In this document: positions 36,753 through 45,050 of the stretch, piece by piece
Numbering within the stretch: position 1 is the stretch's first letter
How the letters are laid out: each line of letters opens with the position of its first letter
The notes under the pieces: generated by a model
Database searches by the model: none
Told to the model about the DNA's origin: nothing
Seen by the model: the letters and a program-made list of their open reading frames with translations, nothing else
DNA from: an uncultured Lachnospiraceae bacterium
GTDB taxonomy: Bacteria > Bacillota > Clostridia > Lachnospirales > Lachnospiraceae
DNA length: 45,164 nucleotides
NCBI GenBank assembly: GCA_951800145.1
Contig: CATOJE010000026.1
Location: forward strand, 1-45,164
Reading direction: 5' to 3'
Made by a program: the position numbers and the translations under genes

Positions 36753-37829
36753 ATGGCAAGTGAAATGACATCCAAGGAACGGGTGATGGCAGCCCTGTAT
36801 GGGAAAGAATTTGACGTATTTCCCGCAGTAAGCCTGACATCCGCTGCGAATTTAGAGGGGATGAAGTGCTCCGGCGCTTTTTATCCGGAGGCCCATCTGG
36901 ACGGGGCGAAGATGGCAGCCCTGGCTGCAGTAGGGCACAGCCATATGAATTTTGATACAGTTGCGCCATACTTTTCGATTTTGCTGGAGGCAAGCGCTCT
37001 GGGCTCTGAGATCGACTGGGGGGATGGGGTTCGCTTTCCCTTTGTCCGCCGCACCGCCTTTCGAAAAATAGAAGACATTTCCATTTGCCCTAATTACATG
37101 GAGAAAACAGAGCTACAGCAGCTATTACGGGCGATCCGGATACTAAAGCGGCGCTGTGGAAATCAGGTGGCTGTGGTGGGAAAGGTGATGGGGCCATGGA
37201 CCTTGGCATATCACCTGTACGGGGTGGAAAACCTGGTGCTGGATACGATCCTGGAGCCTAAAAAGACCAAGGAATTGATCTGGGATTTAAGTCAGGTGAC
37301 AAAAGAATTTGCAGCAGCTCAGTTTGAAGCCGGGGCCGATATTGTGACCTGGGCGGAGCACGTGACCAGGGATCTGGTAAGCGCGTCCATCTATGAAGAG
37401 TTTGTATTAGAAGTGCATAAAAAGGTTCTCCAAGAGGTAAAGGCATGGGGGCCGGTGGTGCTTCATGTCTGCGGCAATGTGGAGGACCGGATTTCTATGT
37501 TTGAACGGGCAGGCTTTCCCTGCATTCACCTGGATTCCAGAAATGATATTATTAACTGCAGAAGAATGTCCCATGATCAGGTAGTGATTGCCGGGGGAAT
37601 TAATAATCCGGTGGTACTGATGCGGGGGCAGAAAAGTCAGATGGAACGGGCGGTTTTGGAGAAGATTCGGGCTGGCGTCCGGATGGCAGGGCCGGAGTGC
37701 GCCCTGCAGCCCATCATTCCCATAAAAAATTTAAAGTATTTGGCAGATTTTATCCATCGCCAGAGGTATGAAAAGATCACAAAATTTCCGGATTCTGATG
37801 CTGCTTTACATAAAGCGCAAGCATTTTAA
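36753..37829 (+). CDS. MtaA/CmuA-type methyltransferase (uroporphyrinogen decarboxylase superfamily)
   Basis: A 358-aa protein of the UroD/MtaA superfamily. It begins TSKERVMAALYGKEFDVFPA, as MtaA-like proteins do. The expected zinc ligands are visible: H238 and C240 in LHVCGN and C316 in GPECALQP. MtaA/MtbA proteins move methyl groups from a methyl-corrinoid protein to a thiol. No corrinoid protein or substrate-specific methyltransferase is encoded here. As last gene of the importer operon it may act on the imported compound, but that is inference. The start has only a weak AAAGG site 45 nt after the ATPase gene. Its 3' end overlaps the convergent regulator gene by 53 nt. Confidence 0.8.
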   Translation: MASEMTSKERVMAALYGKEFDVFPAVSLTSAANLEGMKCSGAFYPEAHLDGAKMAALAAVGHSHMNFDTVAPYFSILLEASALGSEIDWGDGVRFPFVRRTAFRKIEDISICPNYMEKTELQQLLRAIRILKRRCGNQVAVVGKVMGPWTLAYHLYGVENLVLDTILEPKKTKELIWDLSQVTKEFAAAQFEAGADIVTWAEHVTRDLVSASIYEEFVLEVHKKVLQEVKAWGPVVLHVCGNVEDRISMFERAGFPCIHLDSRNDIINCRRMSHDQVVIAGGINNPVVLMRGQKSQMERAVLEKIRAGVRMAGPECALQPIIPIKNLKYLADFIHRQRYEKITKFPDSDAALHKAQAF

Positions 37830-38976
37830 CCAGGAAGGAATCCTGAAACCCATTCAGAGGATTTAAGCCGGTGAGCATCGTAAATTTATGCAGCCGGCTT
37901 TTTATTGTGTTTCGGTGAAGGGAGGTCATCTGGGAGGTCAGAGTCAAGCTTAAGCTGTGATCGACAAAGGCCTCCGCACTGTCAATTAATTCCGTCATCA
38001 GAGAGCCGTCTGGCTCCGTCAGCTTTTCGATAGCGGGAAGGAGATATTTATTTTTAATCTGCACTGGAAGGTGAAAGGAAACTGCGTCTAACAGCAGAGA
38101 ATCCAGGCTGCAGAAATTCTTTTTTTCAGACAGGCCTCCCAGCTTCAGCATTTCTGAGGCCTCATTCCAGCTGTTCTTAATTTCTGACACATGGTTATAA
38201 AAATTCCCATAGGCAATTAAAAAGGTTAGCCCCTGATACTGCTTTAAGATCTGTTCAAAATCCCGGCACACCTCCTCCACAGCAAAATATAAGCGGGAGA
38301 TATCGCTGCCGCCGATAAAGGATTTAATGATTAAGATCGTATTCCGATCGTGGACAAGGAGCAGATCCTGAGAGTTGAGATAGCGGCAGAGGCGGAGGGA
38401 TTGGGCGATTTCTGCCCGGAGGATTTCGATGGAGGATTCATGCCCCAGATCCAGATTAATGTTAAAAAAGGAATTTCTGTAAAAATCCAGGTGAATCTGA
38501 ATAACCGTCCGATAAAGGTGGGGATCCAGCTCATGCTGATACATAAGGGACAAAAGCCGGTCCTGATCTGTTTTGCTGGATAAGAGGAGTGAGGCGATCT
38601 TATCCCGCTTTTCCAGAGAGGTCTGGCTTTTCTGCTGTTTAAATTCCTGATATTCTGCAGCGGCTGCCAGGGCGGCATGGAGGGTATTTCCTACTGTATT
38701 CACCATACTGGAATTGCCATATGCTACGATGACAAACTCAGGGACTTCATTGATGATCACCGGATTGCCGTAATGGATGGTGCTTTGAAGGGTGGAATCA
38801 CTTTGAATTAAGGCAGAGTGGTGGATAGTTAGCACATAGCGCGCAGTATTGCTGATGCTTCCCACCCGGGAAACATCAGTTGCCGCTAAAATCCGGGCAT
38901 AGGAGTCCGTTATATAAATGTCAACCTCCGGGGCGCGGTGGCGCTCAATCAGCGTATTTAGAAAGTCCACTTCCAT
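37777..38976 (-). CDS. CdaR-like sugar diacid recognition regulator (PucR-type HTH)
   Basis: A 399-aa regulator. Residues ~1-130 match the sugar diacid recognition domain (YITDSYARILAATDVSRVGSISNTA). A GGDEF-like middle domain follows, and the C-terminal HTH_30 (LTSQMTSLHRNTIKSRLHKFTMLTGL) binds DNA. CdaR of E. coli activates glucarate, galactarate and glycerate genes. Its neighbour across a 243-bp gap is a GntP permease, so it probably activates that operon in response to a hydroxy acid. AAGGAGGG lies about 12 nt before the ATG, a long spacing. Its 3' end overlaps the convergent methyltransferase gene. Confidence 0.85.
   Translation of the reverse strand: MEVDFLNTLIERHRAPEVDIYITDSYARILAATDVSRVGSISNTARYVLTIHHSALIQSDSTLQSTIHYGNPVIINEVPEFVIVAYGNSSMVNTVGNTLHAALAAAAEYQEFKQQKSQTSLEKRDKIASLLLSSKTDQDRLLSLMYQHELDPHLYRTVIQIHLDFYRNSFFNINLDLGHESSIEILRAEIAQSLRLCRYLNSQDLLLVHDRNTILIIKSFIGGSDISRLYFAVEEVCRDFEQILKQYQGLTFLIAYGNFYNHVSEIKNSWNEASEMLKLGGLSEKKNFCSLDSLLLDAVSFHLPVQIKNKYLLPAIEKLTEPDGSLMTELIDSAEAFVDHSLSLTLTSQMTSLHRNTIKSRLHKFTMLTGLNPLNGFQDSFLVKMLALYVKQHQNPEIL
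37865..37904 (+). terminator. Terminator-like hairpin inside the 3' end of the CdaR gene
   Basis: Stem AAGCCGG / CCGGCTT with a 22-nt loop followed by TTTATT. On the plus strand it can end the Opp/Dpp-type operon; it lies within codons of the convergent regulator gene. Confidence 0.6.
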
Positions 38977-39000
38977 ATGGGGATCTGCCCTCCTTTTGAT

Positions 39001-39149
39001 TGTGCAAAATAAACAGATAGAATAAGTATATTATATAATACAAGTGCAAAAAGAACAAGATAAATAAACAAAAAGAAATTACTCGCTCTATTTGTGTAAA
39101 AATATACTAAAAATTTAATGATTATTAAAAATAATGAGCAAAATAGACA
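39001..39149 (+). repeat. Four direct repeats between CdaR and GntP genes
   Basis: TGTGCAAAATAAACA (39001-39015), AGTGCAAAAAGAACA (39043-39057), TGTGTAAAAATATAC (39093-39107) and TGAGCAAAATAGACA (39135-39149) share the pattern TGnGcAAAA-n3-AC. Starts are 42, 50 and 42 bp apart. They are likely binding sites of the divergent CdaR-like regulator. The region is very A+T-rich and also holds a 12-bp palindrome of TA/AT type near 39030. Confidence 0.55.
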
Positions 39150-39219
39150 TAGCACCTATATTGCAGATGGGGAAAAAAGTATTTATACTATCCATAAAAA
39201 TTCTAAAGGGGGAAGGGAA

Positions 39220-40557
39220 ATGTATTCAATTATTCTTTTAGTATTAAGCATTGTGCTGCTTATGGTTTTGATCAGCAAGCTGCGTGTCCATGCATTTTTA
39301 TCCCTGCTGATGGTATCTCTGCTGCTTGGGGTGGCCAGCGGGATGCCGCTAGGGGCGGTAGCGGATACCGTGGCAGCCGGATTCGGCGGAACCATGCAGA
39401 GTATTGGAATCGTGATTGTGTGCGGGGTAGTGGTGGGTGAAATTTTGGAATGTACCGGCGGCGCGCAGAAAATCGCAGATTCGATTCTAAGGCTTGTGGG
39501 GATCAAGAGGGCGCCGCTTGCCACTGCGGTAACCGGGGGCGTGGTATCCATCCCCACCTTTTGTGATTCAGGCTTTGTAATTTTGAATCCAGTGATAAAG
39601 GCGCTTTCCAAAAAGGGAAATATCCCATATATGGTATTAGTTACCTCTTTGATGTGCGGCCTTTTAACCACCCATTCTCTGGTGCCGCCTACGCCAGGGC
39701 CTATTGCAGTAGCTGGGATCTTAGAAGCAGATGTGGGAAAGGTTATGATTTACGGACTGATTGTAGCCATTCCGATTATTCTGGTGACACAGCTCTGGTG
39801 CAATAGCAAATTCATCAAAACCAGATATCCGGAAATCGCAGAAACCAGCGAGGAGGATGCGAATGCAAACCAAAAGTTTGCTGAGCTCGTGGCAAATTCA
39901 CCGTCTACCTTTAAGAGCTATCTTCCCATTGTAGCTCCCATTATCCTGATTGTAGTCCGCTCCTTTGTTACACAGTATTCCAGGGATACAGAGGGCATGG
40001 CATATCAGATGATTAACTTTATAGGAACTCCCTATATTGCCCTTTTGATCGGCACACTGTTAAGCTTTCTGCTTCCGGCAAAATTAAATGGGGAGGTAAC
40101 CGACACCTGGGTATCTACGGCCATCCAGAAGTCAGCGGAAATTTTGCTGATTACAGGTATCGCAGGCTGCTATGGGAAGATCCTTCAGGCCATTGGAGTG
40201 GGGGATGTGCTGGCGGGAGGAATCGCGGGGCTGGGGATTCCAAGTATTGTGCTGCACTTCCTGATCTCTGCCATTGTACTGATGGCCCAAGGGTCTGCTA
40301 CCGTAGCCATGACAACTACAGCTGGAATTATTCTCCCTCTTCTTCCCGCATTGGCCATTTCCCCGGAGCTGGCGACCATCGCCATTGCCGGCGGCTCTAT
40401 GTGCGGTGTGCTGCCTATGGGATCCTACTTCTGGTGTGTTACAAAATTATCTGGATATGATATAAAAAAGGGATATGTTGCAGTTACCGCCACTACTTAT
40501 GTGATGGGGATAACCGCATTGGCATCTGTGCTGCTGCTGTCCTTTGTTGTCCGCTGA
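39220..40557 (+). CDS. GntP family hydroxy-acid permease
   Basis: A 445-aa membrane protein with about 12-14 helices, of the gluconate:H+ symporter family. Family segments include LLVLSIVLLMVLISKLRVHAF at the N-terminus, IPTFCDSGFVILNPVIKAL near 130, LTTHSLVPPTPGP near 150 and LPALAISPELATIAIAGGSMCGVLP near the C-terminus. Members import gluconate, fructuronate, glycerate or similar acids. ATG 39220 follows AAGGGGGAAGGG directly; the frame from 39118 lacks a site. First gene of an operon with a kinase and an enolase-like gene. Confidence 0.9.
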   Translation: MYSIILLVLSIVLLMVLISKLRVHAFLSLLMVSLLLGVASGMPLGAVADTVAAGFGGTMQSIGIVIVCGVVVGEILECTGGAQKIADSILRLVGIKRAPLATAVTGGVVSIPTFCDSGFVILNPVIKALSKKGNIPYMVLVTSLMCGLLTTHSLVPPTPGPIAVAGILEADVGKVMIYGLIVAIPIILVTQLWCNSKFIKTRYPEIAETSEEDANANQKFAELVANSPSTFKSYLPIVAPIILIVVRSFVTQYSRDTEGMAYQMINFIGTPYIALLIGTLLSFLLPAKLNGEVTDTWVSTAIQKSAEILLITGIAGCYGKILQAIGVGDVLAGGIAGLGIPSIVLHFLISAIVLMAQGSATVAMTTTAGIILPLLPALAISPELATIAIAGGSMCGVLPMGSYFWCVTKLSGYDIKKGYVAVTATTYVMGITALASVLLLSFVVR

Positions 40558-40582
40558 CTAGCTGAGGAGGAAGGGTGAAGCT

Positions 40583-41607
40583 ATGATTAATATAGCAGAA
40601 AAAGAAGTGTTGGAACGATATCTGCGGGAAAAGCAGATTATAAAGCCAGGGGAGCCCTGCGGTATCCTGTACTGCTCCGGAGGCGTGTCCGGTACAGTGG
40701 CGCTGCTGGAGCGGGAGGGCACTCCGATGATTATTAAGCAGGCCCTTGGGCAATTAAAAACAAAGGATGTGTGGCTGTGCGATCCAAACCGTATGTATAC
40801 AGAATATGAGAGCAACCGGATTTACCATGAACTGGTGCCAGAGGGCGCGCCGGAGGTGTACTTTTACGATGAGGAGAATTACATTTACGGGAGGGAAGCC
40901 GTGCCCAATGGATATCCCATGTGGAAGGAGGAGCTTCTGAATGGAATTTTAGACTTTCAGGTAGCAGGGAAAGCCATAAAGACCTTAGTCAGGGTACATA
41001 ATGCCTGCAGCACCAGAGAGGATATTAAAGAAAAATTTGCCAGCAAGGAAATCTTTTATGGCTTACGCATTTCTCCCTATATCCAGTTTACTTTGGAGAA
41101 GCATCCAGAGCTTCGGGAGAAGGGAGATACGCTTTGTGAAGAGATGATGGAAGCAAAAATCACCCTGGTTCACGGGGATTACAGTCCCAAAAATATCATG
41201 GTGGTAAACCGGGAGGTCCAGGTGCTGGATTATGAGGTGGCTCACTTTGGCCATCCGGCCTTTGACCTGGCCTTTTTTCCAACCATTTTATCCTGAAGGC
41301 GGTTAAATATTCCAGATATCCAGGGGCGTACCTGTCAATGCTGAGATACATGGTGGATCTCTACTTCCAGGAAATGACATGCATGGAGAAAAGAGATTTT
41401 GAATCTGTATATGTCCGTGTTCTGGCCTTCCTCATGCTGGCGCGGATCGATGGAAAAAGTCCGGTGGAATACCTGACAGGAGATGAAAAAAGGCGCCAGC
41501 TGGTGCGGGAAATCAGTATTGCAATGATTCAGGATAAGGTGGAGTGCTTTAAAGAGGCGTGGAGTTTCATTCGGAACAGATTGGAGAGAGAAGCAGATGG
41601 ATTATGA
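40583..41607 (+). pseudogene. APH-type phosphotransferase, frameshifted
   Basis: Two pieces of one kinase gene of about 341 codons. The first frame (40583-41296) encodes 237 aa with the catalytic HGDYSPKN (H197, D199, N204), the metal site VLDYEVAHFG, then HPAFDLAFF and a premature stop. From about 41281 the next frame continues the family sequence (NHFILKAVKYSRYPGAYLSML) to 41607. Adding one T to the six-T run at 41274-41279 restores a family-like FFSNHFILK. It could be a recent mutation, a sequencing error or slippage. Members phosphorylate small alcohols, sugars or antibiotics; here a hydroxy acid imported by GntP is plausible. The end overlaps the enolase-like gene by 11 nt. Confidence 0.8.
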
Positions 41608-42898
41608 GATTACAAAGGTAAAGGCCAGACAGGTGCTGGATTCCAGGGCGAATCCTACTGTGGAGGCGGAGGTGACCTTAAGATGCGGTGCTGTAGGCAG
41701 GGGAATCGTTCCCTCCGGGGCTTCCACCGGAGCCTATGAGGTGCTGGAGCTGCGGGACAATGGACAGGAGTATGGAGGAAAGAGCGTACGAAAAGCGATT
41801 AAGAATATCGAAGAAGAAATCGCCCCCATGCTTCTGGGGCAGGATGCCACCCGACAGGCAGCCCTAGATAGCCAGATGATTGCATTAGACGGAACCCCCA
41901 ATAAGAGCCGGCTGGGCGCCAATGGGATATTAGGCTGCAGCATGGCCATAGCCCACGCTGCGGCAAATGCCAAGAAAGAGCCCCTGTACCGCTATTTAGG
42001 AGGCTGCAACGCGAAGGTACTGCCGCTGCCTATGATACAGATAATCGGAGGAGGCGCCCACGCGGTAAATTCCATTGACATCCAGGATTTTTTGGCAATT
42101 CCCCTGTCCGCCCAAAGCTTTGAGGCCGGGATAGAGATGATTGTGAATGTATATAATGGAACCAAGGGTGTCTTTGCCAGAAGGGGGAAGCCTTTGTCCA
42201 TCGCAGATGAAGGAGGCTTTTGGCCCACGGATTTTTCCTGTAATGAGGAGGGACTGGAGCTTTTAACAGAGGGAATCAGGGAAGCAGGCTATCTCCCCGG
42301 AAGGGATATCGGCATTGCATTAGATATTGCAGCCAGTGAATTTTACGATTCGGAGAAGAAGGTATACCAGCTGAAGCTGGAGGGAAAGGAGCTGACAACG
42401 CCGGAGTTTGTGGATTTACTTTGCCGGTGGGAGGAGAAATATGCTATCGTGTCCATGGAGGACTGCTGCTCAGAATATGATTGGGAGGGCCACCAGCTAG
42501 TGACAGAGAAGCTGGGAAGGAAGATCCAAATCATTGGCGATGACCTGTTTACCACAAATATGAAACGGATCAAGACAGGGGCAGAGAAAAAAGCCTGTAA
42601 TTCTGTGCTCATTAAAATGAATCAGATCGGCACGATCACCGAAACAATGGATGCCATCGAATATACAAAAAATATCGGCTATCTACCTGTAATCAGCGCC
42701 AGAAGCGGAGAGACAGAGGATGCCACCATCGTACACCTGGCCATTGCCACCAATGCGGGGCAGCTGAAGGTAGGCTCTGTGGCCAGAAGCGAACGGGCAG
42801 CGAAATGGAATGAGGGAATCCGTATGGAAGAGCAGCTGGGAGAGATGGGAATCTACCCTTCAGCGGATATTTTTAACCGGCTCCGGGACAGGAGGTAG
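41597..42898 (+). CDS. Enolase (phosphopyruvate hydratase)-like protein
   Basis: A 433-aa enolase family protein, full length. Conserved elements: PSGASTGAYEVLELRDN, GGGAHAVN (His159 equivalent), ADEGGFWP (E205, Glu211 equivalent), DIAASEFYD, SMEDCCSEYDW, IGDDLFTTN, LIKMNQIGT (catalytic K340) and ATNAGQLKVGS. It departs from the family in ISARSGETED, where the near-invariant histidine of SHRSGETED is A368, and in EDCCSEYDW for EDPLxEDDW. It may be a paralogue acting on a different phospho-acid, or a weak enolase turning 2-phosphoglycerate into PEP after the kinase step. Position in a GntP-kinase operon supports a catabolic role. Confidence 0.88.
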   Translation: MDYEITKVKARQVLDSRANPTVEAEVTLRCGAVGRGIVPSGASTGAYEVLELRDNGQEYGGKSVRKAIKNIEEEIAPMLLGQDATRQAALDSQMIALDGTPNKSRLGANGILGCSMAIAHAAANAKKEPLYRYLGGCNAKVLPLPMIQIIGGGAHAVNSIDIQDFLAIPLSAQSFEAGIEMIVNVYNGTKGVFARRGKPLSIADEGGFWPTDFSCNEEGLELLTEGIREAGYLPGRDIGIALDIAASEFYDSEKKVYQLKLEGKELTTPEFVDLLCRWEEKYAIVSMEDCCSEYDWEGHQLVTEKLGRKIQIIGDDLFTTNMKRIKTGAEKKACNSVLIKMNQIGTITETMDAIEYTKNIGYLPVISARSGETEDATIVHLAIATNAGQLKVGSVARSERAAKWNEGIRMEEQLGEMGIYPSADIFNRLRDRR

Positions 42899-42951
42899 GC
42901 TGCCTTTCGCTTCGGCAGACGTTAAGAAGGTTAGAGAAAAAAGAAATTTGC

Positions 42952-42980
42952 TTGACTTTAGATGCAATTTCTGTTATATT
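42952..42980 (+). promoter_or_regulatory. Promoter of the DEAD-box helicase gene
   Basis: TTGACT (42952-42957), 17-nt spacer, TATATT (42975-42980). It gives an untranslated leader of about 80 nt. Confidence 0.75.
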
Positions 42981-43002
42981 TATCACGCTGTTTAGTGTGT
43001 AA

Positions 43003-43048
43003 CGAGAGGATGAAAAGCCCTATGCGCGTATAGTCCTCTCGCTTTTTT
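43003..43048 (+). terminator. Terminator-like hairpin in the helicase leader
   Basis: Perfect 8-bp stem CGAGAGGA / TCCTCTCG with a 23-nt loop, followed by C and six T. It lies between promoter and ribosome site (AAAAGGA), so it looks like a transcription attenuator. Confidence 0.65.
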
Positions 43049-43066
43049 GTGAAAAGGACATAATAT

Positions 43067-44806
43067 ATGGAAACGATTCGTTTTGAAGAGCTACAATTAA
43101 ATGACGCGATCCTGCGGGCAGTTGCGGATATGGGGTTTGAGGCGGCTTCCCCCATACAGGCCCAGGCGATTCCTGCGCAGCTGGAGGGCTGCGATATGAT
43201 CGGACAGGCCCAGACTGGAACAGGAAAGACAGCGGCCTTTGGAATTCCACTGCTGCAAAAGATCGATAGCGATAACCGGAAGCTCCAGGCCATTGTACTA
43301 CTTCCAACCAGGGAGCTGGCGATCCAGGTGGCAGAGGAAATCCGCCATCTGGCGAAATTTATGCATGGGATCAAGGTGCTCCCAGTGTATGGAGGCCAGG
43401 ATATAGTGCGGCAGATCCGTGCTTTAAAGGAGGGAACGCAGGTTGTTATCGGTACGCCAGGGCGGGTGATGGATCACATGCGCCGGAAAACCATACGGGT
43501 GGATCAGGTGCATACGGTAGTCCTGGATGAAGCCGATGAGATGCTGAATATGGGATTCCTGGAGGATATGGAGACGATCCTGAGCCAGCTGCCAGAGGAG
43601 CGGCAGACGGTAATGTTTTCTGCCACCATGCCCTCTGCCATAGCAGAGATTGCCAGAAAGTTCCAGAAAGATCCAGTGATGGTCCGGGTGGTGAAGAAGG
43701 AGCTGACCGTACCGGAGGTGACGCAGTACTATTATGAGGTAAAGCCGAAAAATAAGGTGGAGGTGCTCTGCCGCCTCATGGACTTATATTCACCAAAGCT
43801 TTCAGTGGTGTTCTGCAACACAAAAAAAGGCGTGGATGAGCTGGTGCAGGCACTCCAGGGAAGAGGGTACTTTGCGGAGGGGCTTCACGGCGATCTGAAG
43901 CAGGAGCAGAGAGACCGGGTCATGAATGGATTCCGTAACGGCCGTACAGAGATCCTGGTGGCAACGGATGTGGCGGCCAGAGGGATTGATGTGGATGATG
44001 TGGAGGCGGTATTTAATTATGATATTCCGCAGGACGACGAGTACTATGTACATCGCATCGGACGGACAGGGAGGGCTGGAAGAGTAGGAAAGGCCTTTAG
44101 CCTGGTGGTTGGAAAAGAGGTCTATAAGCTTCGGGAGATCCAGCGCTACTGTAAGACAAAGATCATCCCCCAGGCGATTCCTTCCCTGGATGACATCACA
44201 GATATTAAGGTAGAGAAAACCCTGGATCAGGTGCGGGAGCTGTTAGAATCGACGGATTTGAGCGCCATGATCAATGTCATTGAGCAGAAGCTGATAGAGG
44301 AGGACTATACAGCCCTTGACCTGGCGGCAGCGCTTCTTAAGATGAGCATGGGTGAAGATAATGAGGATATCATAGATAATTTTGCTCCGGCACGCTCGCT
44401 GGATGATCTAGAAGGCTTCCGGCGGGACGGCAGGCGCTTCGGCCGGGAGAGCCGGCGGGAGGATTACAGCCGGAACCGGAGAAGAGGCGGAGCGGATCGG
44501 GCAGTCATGGACTATATTACAGGCGAGGATATGGCCCGCCTGTTTGTGAATATCGGAAAGAATCAAGGTGTAACTCCAGGAGATATCCTGGGTGCAGTGG
44601 CTGGAGAATCCGGAATTCCGGGCCGGGTGGTCGGCAGTATTGATATGTATGACGGCTATACCTTCGTAGAAGTTCCCAGAAAGTATTCCGAGCAGGTCCT
44701 GTCAGCGATGGAGCATGCAAAGATTAAAGGAAAAAATGTGCGGATCGAGCGCGCTACCGGCAGTATCAGCAGAAAAGGCCATGGGAGCGGCAGACGGGGA
44801 CGATAG
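43067..44806 (+). CDS. DEAD-box ATP-dependent RNA helicase with DbpA-type RNA-binding domain
   Basis: A 579-aa RNA helicase. Motifs in order: Q motif region ASPIQAQAIP, I AQTGTGKT, Ia PTRELA, Ib TPGRVMD, II DEAD, III SAT, then ATDVAARGIDV and HRIGRTGRAG. An Arg/Gly-rich linker (~455-480) leads to a DbpA/CsdA-type RNA-binding domain (about 485-560; LFVNIGKNQGVTPGDILGAVAGESGIPGRVVGSID). Such proteins (DeaD/CshA type) unwind RNA in ribosome assembly, mRNA decay and cold adaptation. The leader hairpin suggests attenuation, which would suit autoregulation. Single-gene transcript. Confidence 0.95.
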   Translation: METIRFEELQLNDAILRAVADMGFEAASPIQAQAIPAQLEGCDMIGQAQTGTGKTAAFGIPLLQKIDSDNRKLQAIVLLPTRELAIQVAEEIRHLAKFMHGIKVLPVYGGQDIVRQIRALKEGTQVVIGTPGRVMDHMRRKTIRVDQVHTVVLDEADEMLNMGFLEDMETILSQLPEERQTVMFSATMPSAIAEIARKFQKDPVMVRVVKKELTVPEVTQYYYEVKPKNKVEVLCRLMDLYSPKLSVVFCNTKKGVDELVQALQGRGYFAEGLHGDLKQEQRDRVMNGFRNGRTEILVATDVAARGIDVDDVEAVFNYDIPQDDEYYVHRIGRTGRAGRVGKAFSLVVGKEVYKLREIQRYCKTKIIPQAIPSLDDITDIKVEKTLDQVRELLESTDLSAMINVIEQKLIEEDYTALDLAAALLKMSMGEDNEDIIDNFAPARSLDDLEGFRRDGRRFGRESRREDYSRNRRRGGADRAVMDYITGEDMARLFVNIGKNQGVTPGDILGAVAGESGIPGRVVGSIDMYDGYTFVEVPRKYSEQVLSAMEHAKIKGKNVRIERATGSISRKGHGSGRRGR

Positions 44807-44832
44807 GTTAGATGAAGGAGCGCTGATGAGCT

Positions 44833-44916
44833 ATGAAGGGGGGCCTTAGGCTGTTGGCGCTTTTGCTATTTAATTTGGTCGCTGTGATCGCGAAGGTGTG
44901 GTGGATCGCTGGCTGA
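44833..44916 (+). CDS. Possible 27-aa hydrophobic small protein
   Basis: A 27-codon frame starting MKGGLRLLALLLFNLVAV and ending in WWIAG would make one membrane helix with a basic N-terminus. AAGGAG (44815-44820) lies 12 nt before its ATG, too far to be ideal, and a closer ATG at 44826 opens only a 7-codon frame. The stop codon touches the first unit of the 35-bp tandem repeat. Real translation is uncertain. Confidence 0.25.
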   Translation: MKGGLRLLALLLFNLVAVIAKVWWIAG

Positions 44917-45050
44917 GTGTGTGTCGCAACCTGTTAGGAATCGCAAGCCAAGTGTGTGTCGCAAGCCGTTAGGAATCGCAAGCCAAGTGTGTGTCGCAAC
45001 CTGTTAGGAATCGCAAGCCAAGTGTGTGTCGTTACCCGGTAAGGAATCCA
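44916..45050. repeat. 35-bp tandem repeat, three full units plus a decayed fourth
   Basis: Units start at 44916, 44951 and 44986; a degenerate unit starts at 45021. Units 1 and 3 are identical and unit 2 differs at two bases. Each begins AGTGTGTGTCGCAA and holds a second copy of TCGCAA 17 nt later. There are no spacers and no open frame through it. Confidence 0.85.

Noticed and set aside
44916-45050. CRISPR array
   Set aside because: The units are directly contiguous with no unique spacers, and no cas gene is in the window.
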